From the NCBI GenBank assembly GCA_964512045.1, contig CAZEJK010000189.1:1-9863 (forward strand): a stretch of DNA of 9,863 nt, in the 5' to 3' direction. The position numbers and the translations under genes are program-made. The DNA is from CAZEJK01 sp964512045. GTDB taxonomy: Bacteria; Acidobacteriota; Thermoanaerobaculia; Thermoanaerobaculales; Sulfomarinibacteraceae. Shown here in pieces: positions 6,326 to 9,863 of this stretch. Position 1 is the stretch's first letter, and each line of letters starts with the position of its first letter. A model generated the notes under the pieces. The model saw only the letters and a list, made by a program, of their open reading frames with translations. It had not been told where the DNA came from and searched no databases.

Positions 6326-7345
6326 ATGCTCGTCGACTCCGCGCGCATGACCGTCGTGGCGGGGCGCGGCGGCGATGGGTGCGTCTCCTTTCGGCGTGAG
6401 AAGTACGTTCCGCGCGGCGGCCCCAACGGTGGCGATGGCGGCCGCGGCGGGGACGTGGTGCTGAGCGTCAACGCGCAGCTCAACACGCTGCTGCACATCC
6501 ACCATAGAACGATTGTCCGAGCCGAGCGTGGCCGTCATGGTCAGGGGTCGAACAAGACCGGCGCCAGCGGCTCTGATGCCATGGTCGAGGTTCCCGCTGG
6601 AACGCAGGTGACCGACGCTGACAGCGGAGAGCTGCTGGCGGACCTGGTGGATCCCGGACAGAAGGTCATCGTCGCCGCCGGCGGAGCCGGCGGACGGGGC
6701 AACGCCCGTTTCGCGACCTCGACCCAGCGTGCGCCGCGCCGCGCCGAGGAGGGCCGACCCGGGCAGCAGCGCAACCTCCACCTGACCCTCAAGCTGCTGG
6801 CGGACGTCGGCCTTGTTGGTCTTCCCAACGCCGGGAAATCGACCCTCCTGTCGCGTCTCAGTGCTGCCCGCCCGAAGATCGCCGACTACCCATTCACGAC
6901 GGTTGAGCCGCATCTCGGTGTCGTTCGTGCCCCGGCGGATGAGCACACGACCTGCGTCATGGCGGATATCCCTGGCCTCATCGAAGGGGCGCATGCCGGC
7001 GCCGGTCTCGGCATCCAGTTCTTGCAGCATGTCGAGCGGTGCCGCCTTCTCCTCCATCTCGTCGAGCTGGTGGATCTTCCGTCCCTGCCCGCGCGGGTCG
7101 AGACGGTAGCCGCGGAGCTCGCCGCATGGGACGGCGAAGGGCGACTGGCCAGCAGGCCGGTGGTGCTCGTGGGCACGAAGCTGGACGTGGTACCCGGCGA
7201 GGAGCACGATGCCGCCGGCGAGGCGCTCGCCACGCTCCAACGGGCGCACGGTGTGGTTGCAGCCTGCGCCGTGTCTGCAGTCACAGGCGCCGGCCTCGAC
7301 GAGCTCCTTGGTGCGGTCTTCCAACTACTCGCCCGGGAGGCGTGA
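6326..7345 (+). CDS. obg: Obg family GTPase (ObgE/CgtA), 50S assembly and stress control
   Basis: Obg is an essential GTPase that binds the 50S subunit, acts late in its maturation and links growth to ppGpp. The 339-residue product has the glycine-rich Obg fold first (about residues 1-158; GGDGCVSFRREKYVP and GGPNGGDGGRGGDV), then a G domain. The G motifs are G1 GLPNAGKST (165-173), G2 DYPFTTVEPHLGVV, G3 DIPG (214-217), G4 TKLD (284-287) and G5 SAVTGAG (from 317). G4 has Thr instead of the usual Asn of NKxD; TKxD is functional in Rho-type GTPases, so nucleotide specificity is probably kept. There is no C-terminal OCT extension. The start is ATG 6326; its SD is weak, so coupling to rpmA 7 bp upstream is likely. 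The stop overlaps the nadD ATG by one base. Confidence 0.97.
   Translation: MLVDSARMTVVAGRGGDGCVSFRREKYVPRGGPNGGDGGRGGDVVLSVNAQLNTLLHIHHRTIVRAERGRHGQGSNKTGASGSDAMVEVPAGTQVTDADSGELLADLVDPGQKVIVAAGGAGGRGNARFATSTQRAPRRAEEGRPGQQRNLHLTLKLLADVGLVGLPNAGKSTLLSRLSAARPKIADYPFTTVEPHLGVVRAPADEHTTCVMADIPGLIEGAHAGAGLGIQFLQHVERCRLLLHLVELVDLPSLPARVETVAAELAAWDGEGRLASRPVVLVGTKLDVVPGEEHDAAGEALATLQRAHGVVAACAVSAVTGAGLDELLGAVFQLLAREA
7335..7340 (+). promoter_or_regulatory. Shine-Dalgarno site deciding the nadD start
   Basis: GGGAGG lies in the last codons of obg. It is 4 nt before ATG 7345 but only 1 nt before the in-frame GTG 7342, which favours the ATG. Confidence 0.6.
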
Positions 7346-8031
7346 TGCAGCGCAGAATCGCCGTGTACGGCGGCTCCTTCGATCCGTTCCACCTCGGCCA
7401 CCTGATTCCCGCAATCAGGGCCCAGGAGACGTTTCACTTCGAGGCCGTGGACTTCGTCCCGGCGGCAAGGCCGCCGCATAAGCTCGACGCACCGATGACC
7501 CCGATTACCCATCGGTTTGCCATGGTGGCTCTGGCCACGCTGCCGTACGACAGGTTCTTCGTTTCTGATCTGGAGATGGTCGAGACCTCAGTCAGCTACA
7601 CCGTGGACACCGTCCGCCGGTACCGTGAGCGCTGGCCCGACGACCACCTGTACTTCATCCTCGGCTCCGACTCGTTCTCGCAGATCGCCACCTGGCACCG
7701 CTGGGAGGAGCTCGTGGATCTCGCGCACCTCGTCGTACTCCATCGGCCGCACATGTGGGGGGAGACCCTCCTCGCAAAGGTGCCGGCAGCCCTGCATGAC
7801 CGGCTGCGTCGCGTCCGCTCGTTCGCCGCCGTTGCCGATCCGGAGGAGCCGACCGTGTTCTTGCTCGACCACGAGCCGTTCCCGATCTCGGCGACCTCCA
7901 TCCGCGATCGTCAGCGGAGAGGCCTTCCGATCCGCGAGCTGGTACCCCATGAGGTCCACGCCTATATCGTCAAGTACGACCTGTATCGGCCGGATGCCGA
8001 GCACCCCCAGACCGAAGACCGGCAGGAGTGA
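7345..8031 (+). CDS. nadD: nicotinate-nucleotide adenylyltransferase
   Basis: NadD joins nicotinate mononucleotide and ATP to give deamido-NAD, a late step of NAD synthesis in the cytoplasm. The 228-residue product starts with the nucleotidyltransferase signature GGSFDPFHLGH (residues 9-19), whose two His residues bind the ATP phosphates. The second family motif ISATSIR lies at 181-187. The internal FILGSDSF and TWHRWEEL segments are also typical of NadD. The open frame extends upstream to 7039, but that part is the shadow of obg; the homologous N-terminus begins at ATG 7345. Its first base is the last base of the obg stop, a coupled junction. rsfS follows after 3 bp, a pairing conserved in many bacteria. 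Confidence 0.96.
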   Translation: MQRRIAVYGGSFDPFHLGHLIPAIRAQETFHFEAVDFVPAARPPHKLDAPMTPITHRFAMVALATLPYDRFFVSDLEMVETSVSYTVDTVRRYRERWPDDHLYFILGSDSFSQIATWHRWEELVDLAHLVVLHRPHMWGETLLAKVPAALHDRLRRVRSFAAVADPEEPTVFLLDHEPFPISATSIRDRQRRGLPIRELVPHEVHAYIVKYDLYRPDAEHPQTEDRQE

Positions 8032-8034
8032 GAC

Positions 8035-8409
8035 ATGCTCTCCCCAGATGTTCACGAGTTGGTGACGTTGGCTGCCGAAGCCGCTGCCGCCAAGAAGGCG
8101 TTCGAGATCGTCGGCCTCGAGGTCAGCGAGCTGACCTCCATGGCCGATGTATTCCTTCTCTGCTCGGGCGGAGGCGCCCGGCAGGTGCACGCGATTGCAG
8201 ATGAGATCCGCCGGCGTCTCAAGCCCCATACCTCCCTTCTCCACAGCGAGGGCGAAGGCACCAGCGAATGGGTCCTGATCGACTACGGTGCTCTCGTTGT
8301 GCACGTCCTGACGGAGGAGCGGCGCTCCTACTACGCCCTGGATCGACTCTGGGGCGATGCAATCCGCATGGAGCTTGCAGACGGAGGCTCCTCCGATCCC
8401 GCGGATTGA
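8035..8409 (+). CDS. rsfS: ribosomal silencing factor RsfS (Iojap/YbeB family)
   Basis: RsfS binds protein L14 on the 50S subunit and blocks joining of 30S, which saves energy when nutrients are short. The 124-residue product has the usual length and motifs: KKAFEIVGLEVSELTSMADVF near the N-terminus, then SEGEGTSEWVLIDYG and VVHVLTEERRSYYALDRLW, the Iojap-domain core. An AGGAG SD sits 6 nt before ATG 8035, inside the end of nadD. The gene lies 3 bp after nadD and 3 bp before rlmH. These two neighbours commonly flank rsfS in bacteria. Confidence 0.96.
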   Translation: MLSPDVHELVTLAAEAAAAKKAFEIVGLEVSELTSMADVFLLCSGGGARQVHAIADEIRRRLKPHTSLLHSEGEGTSEWVLIDYGALVVHVLTEERRSYYALDRLWGDAIRMELADGGSSDPAD

Positions 8410-8412
8410 GCC

Positions 8413-8895
8413 GTGCACGTGAGCGTGTACTGGTTCGGCCGGCCGGCCGCCTCTCCGTACTCTGCCGAGGTCGAGGTCTACCGGAAGCGCGTGACACGGA
8501 GGTGGGAAGCGCATGACGTTCCGTTACGTCCGGCGCCCGCCTCGGCCGACGGTCCGGTTCGTTCGCTCATGATCGAGGCGGAACGTGCCCGACAGCGGCT
8601 GCCGCGAGGCTGCCGTACAGTTGCGATGGACGAGCGCGGCGAGCTCCTCACCAGTGGAGAGCTTGCCGGCCGCCTGCAGCGCTGGGAAGGCGCCGCCGTG
8701 CCCCATGTCGTCTTCATGGTCGGTGGGGACCGAGGCCTGGACCGTAACCTTGTCGAAGCCGCTGACGAAACGCTTTCCTTGAGCCCGCTCACCTTTCCCC
8801 ACCAGCTCGCGCGCCTGATCGTATGGGAGCAGCTGTACCGGGCGGTCGATATCCTGTCCGGTGGCCGCTATCACCGCGGCGACGTACAATCGTGA
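8413..8895 (+). CDS. rlmH: 23S rRNA (pseudouridine-1915-N3) methyltransferase RlmH
   Basis: RlmH, a SPOUT-class enzyme, methylates pseudouridine 1915 in helix 69 of 23S rRNA with S-adenosylmethionine, acting on assembled 70S ribosomes. The 160-residue product is typical in length. The SAM-binding trefoil knot region is clear: VGGDRG (103-108), then LSLSPLTFPHQLARLIVWEQ and the C-terminal YRA...YHRG, with Tyr153 and His154 at the usual place near the end. The N-terminus MHVSVYWFG matches the M-basic-I-x-I-x-x-x-G start of the family, so I choose GTG 8413. The SD is poor, and coupling to rsfS 3 bp upstream is likely. The first 70 residues are more divergent than the knot region. holA follows after 4 bp. 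Confidence 0.94.
   Translation: MHVSVYWFGRPAASPYSAEVEVYRKRVTRRWEAHDVPLRPAPASADGPVRSLMIEAERARQRLPRGCRTVAMDERGELLTSGELAGRLQRWEGAAVPHVVFMVGGDRGLDRNLVEAADETLSLSPLTFPHQLARLIVWEQLYRAVDILSGGRYHRGDVQS
8885..8890 (+). promoter_or_regulatory. possible -10 box (TACAAT) just before holA
   Basis: TACAAT differs from TATAAT by one base and would place a transcript start near 8897, about 3 nt before the holA ATG. No convincing -35 box lies 17 bp upstream (TGGCCG). It also codes for the last residues of RlmH, so it may be chance. Confidence 0.25.
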
Positions 8896-8899
8896 CGCC

Positions 8900-9863
8900 A
8901 TGACTCCGTCCTCCCCATCAGCAGCGGTGCCGCCCAATCCCGGGGTCCATCTGATTGCGTGCCCTGATGACTACCTTCTCCAGCGCGCGGTGGACGACGC
9001 CGTCCGCGCAGCAGCAAACGCCCTGGCTGTCGAGCCAGAGCTTCTTCCGGAGGAGGCCACGCCGCAGGATCTTGCGTTCGAGCTCGGCTCCCGGTCGCTA
9101 TTTGCAGCGCACCGTCTGCTCGTCTGCGAGGACATCGCGAGCTGGTTGTCGAAGGGGGGCCGTGGCCGCGGCTCGGCGTCCGCGGAGCTGGAGCCGTTGC
9201 TCGCTCGGCTCGCCGGTGGACCCGAGGAGGACACCGTGGTGATCCTCGGCGCCTGCTCGAGCCGGGAGCCCTCGGGAGCCCTGGTGGACGCGATCTCCAA
9301 GGCCGGCTCTGTGCGCTGGCTGCCCCTGCCGCCTCCACCAAAGCCGTGGGAAGATACGGTTCTGTCGCCGGAGCAGCGCGCCGTGCTCCGTCAGGTGCTC
9401 ACCTCCGAGGCTCCAGACCTGCGCCTCACCCGGGCTGCGGAGCAGCTGCTCCTGGATCGCCTTGGTTTCTCGCCGCGCCTCCTGGCGCAGGAGGCGCGCA
9501 CGCTCGCCGCCGCCGCCTCGGGTGGAGGCGAGGTGGACGAAGCGCTCGTCCGCCGACTCTCGTTTCCCCCGGAGCAGTCGCTCGATGTGGTACGGGAGTC
9601 CGTTCTCCAGCGCTCGCCGGCCAAGCTGCTCGGCCTGCTGGCAGCTGCGGCGGCGGGTCAGCCGGTCCAGGACTGGCGAGGTCAGCGGATGGCAGCAGCC
9701 GGCGTGCCGGTAGTCGTCGCCGGTCAGGTCGCCGCACTTCTCATTCAGCTTCTCTACATCCGCCGGCTCTGTCGGTCGCTGGGGCTGCACGAGGCGCTCG
9801 ACACCACGGCCATCTCGGCACGCCGCTGGTATCCATCGGTTTTCAAACCGAGGTACGCCCCCC
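8900..9863 (+). CDS. holA: DNA polymerase III subunit delta, 3'-truncated
   Basis: Delta is the wrench of the clamp loader and opens the beta sliding clamp during replication. The frame starts at ATG 8900 and stays open to the window end (321 full codons), so the C-terminus is missing. The assignment rests on overall pattern. An early LIACPDDYLLQRAVDDAV block (residues 18-35) corresponds to the family's YGxDxYL motif. SLFAAHRLLVCEDI is the usual SLFxxRRLVVV strand. Then come TVVILGACS and LTRAAEQLLLDRLG (176-189), LLAQEARTLA and LGLLAAAAAGQP, as in HolA domain III. The typical Gly before the acidic residues is replaced by Cys-Pro, and a proline-rich stretch PLPPPPKPWED follows domain I. No SD is visible. 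Its place after nadD-rsfS-rlmH supports the call, since E. coli also links holA to these genes. Confidence 0.8.
   Translation, partial: MTPSSPSAAVPPNPGVHLIACPDDYLLQRAVDDAVRAAANALAVEPELLPEEATPQDLAFELGSRSLFAAHRLLVCEDIASWLSKGGRGRGSASAELEPLLARLAGGPEEDTVVILGACSSREPSGALVDAISKAGSVRWLPLPPPPKPWEDTVLSPEQRAVLRQVLTSEAPDLRLTRAAEQLLLDRLGFSPRLLAQEARTLAAAASGGGEVDEALVRRLSFPPEQSLDVVRESVLQRSPAKLLGLLAAAAAGQPVQDWRGQRMAAAGVPVVVAGQVAALLIQLLYIRRLCRSLGLHEALDTTAISARRWYPSVFKPRYAP

Noticed and set aside
6299..7324. Minus-strand open frame (341 codons) opposite obg
   Set aside because: It coincides almost exactly with obg and shows no recognisable domain; it is a codon-bias shadow.
7039..7344. N-terminal extension of nadD within obg
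   Set aside because: It is the out-of-frame shadow of obg. The nucleotidyltransferase signature begins 8 residues after ATG 7345, as expected for NadD.
1..9863. CRISPR arrays, insertion sequences, toxin-antitoxin or defence genes
   Set aside because: No regularly spaced repeats, transposase motifs, terminal inverted repeats or defence domains are visible; all gene space is taken by recognisable core genes and one transporter.

Overview
This is a GC-rich bacterial chromosomal window. Every gene I can support lies on the + strand, and genes are packed tightly with Shine-Dalgarno (SD) sites and some GTG or TTG starts. The content is core housekeeping, with no mobile element, CRISPR array or defence island visible. 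Lineage cannot be fixed from this stretch. High GC, E. coli-like core promoters and a 444-residue neurotransmitter:sodium symporter (NSS)-family transporter would fit a GC-rich Gram-negative phylum such as Acidobacteriota or the former Deltaproteobacteria, but that is a weak inference.

Region 1 (1-4736) is the distal part of an F-type ATP synthase operon: atpA (5' end outside the window), atpG, atpD, atpC. The genes overlap by 8 bp or are separated by 20 bp and 1 bp. An NSS-family sodium-coupled amino acid symporter gene follows 40 bp later with its own strong SD site. I see no promoter or terminator between it and atpC, so it may be the last gene of the atp transcript.

Region 2 (4737-5597) starts with a short spacer carrying a good sigma70-type promoter. 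It drives tRNA-Pro(CGG), which has an encoded CCA end. lexA, the SOS repressor, starts only 45 bp after the tRNA. I see neither a separate lexA promoter nor an SOS box there, so lexA may be expressed from the tRNA promoter.

Region 3 (5598-9863) opens with a near-consensus promoter (TTGACA, 17 bp, TATAAG) followed by seven tightly packed genes: rplU, rpmA, obg, nadD, rsfS, rlmH and holA (cut off by the window end). Gaps are 8, 7, -1, 3, 3 and 4 bp, so this is almost certainly one operon. Five of the seven products act on the large ribosomal subunit (L21, L27, the Obg GTPase, the silencing factor RsfS and the 23S rRNA methyltransferase RlmH). NadD makes NAD and HolA loads the replicative clamp. 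In E. coli these genes lie in two separate clusters (rplU-rpmA-obgE and holA-nadD-rsfS-rlmH); here they are joined, with holA moved to the end.

There is no gene-free stretch longer than about 130 bp. I did not find a previously undescribed system. The points worth a second look concern gene linkage, promoters and a few substitutions in conserved motifs.
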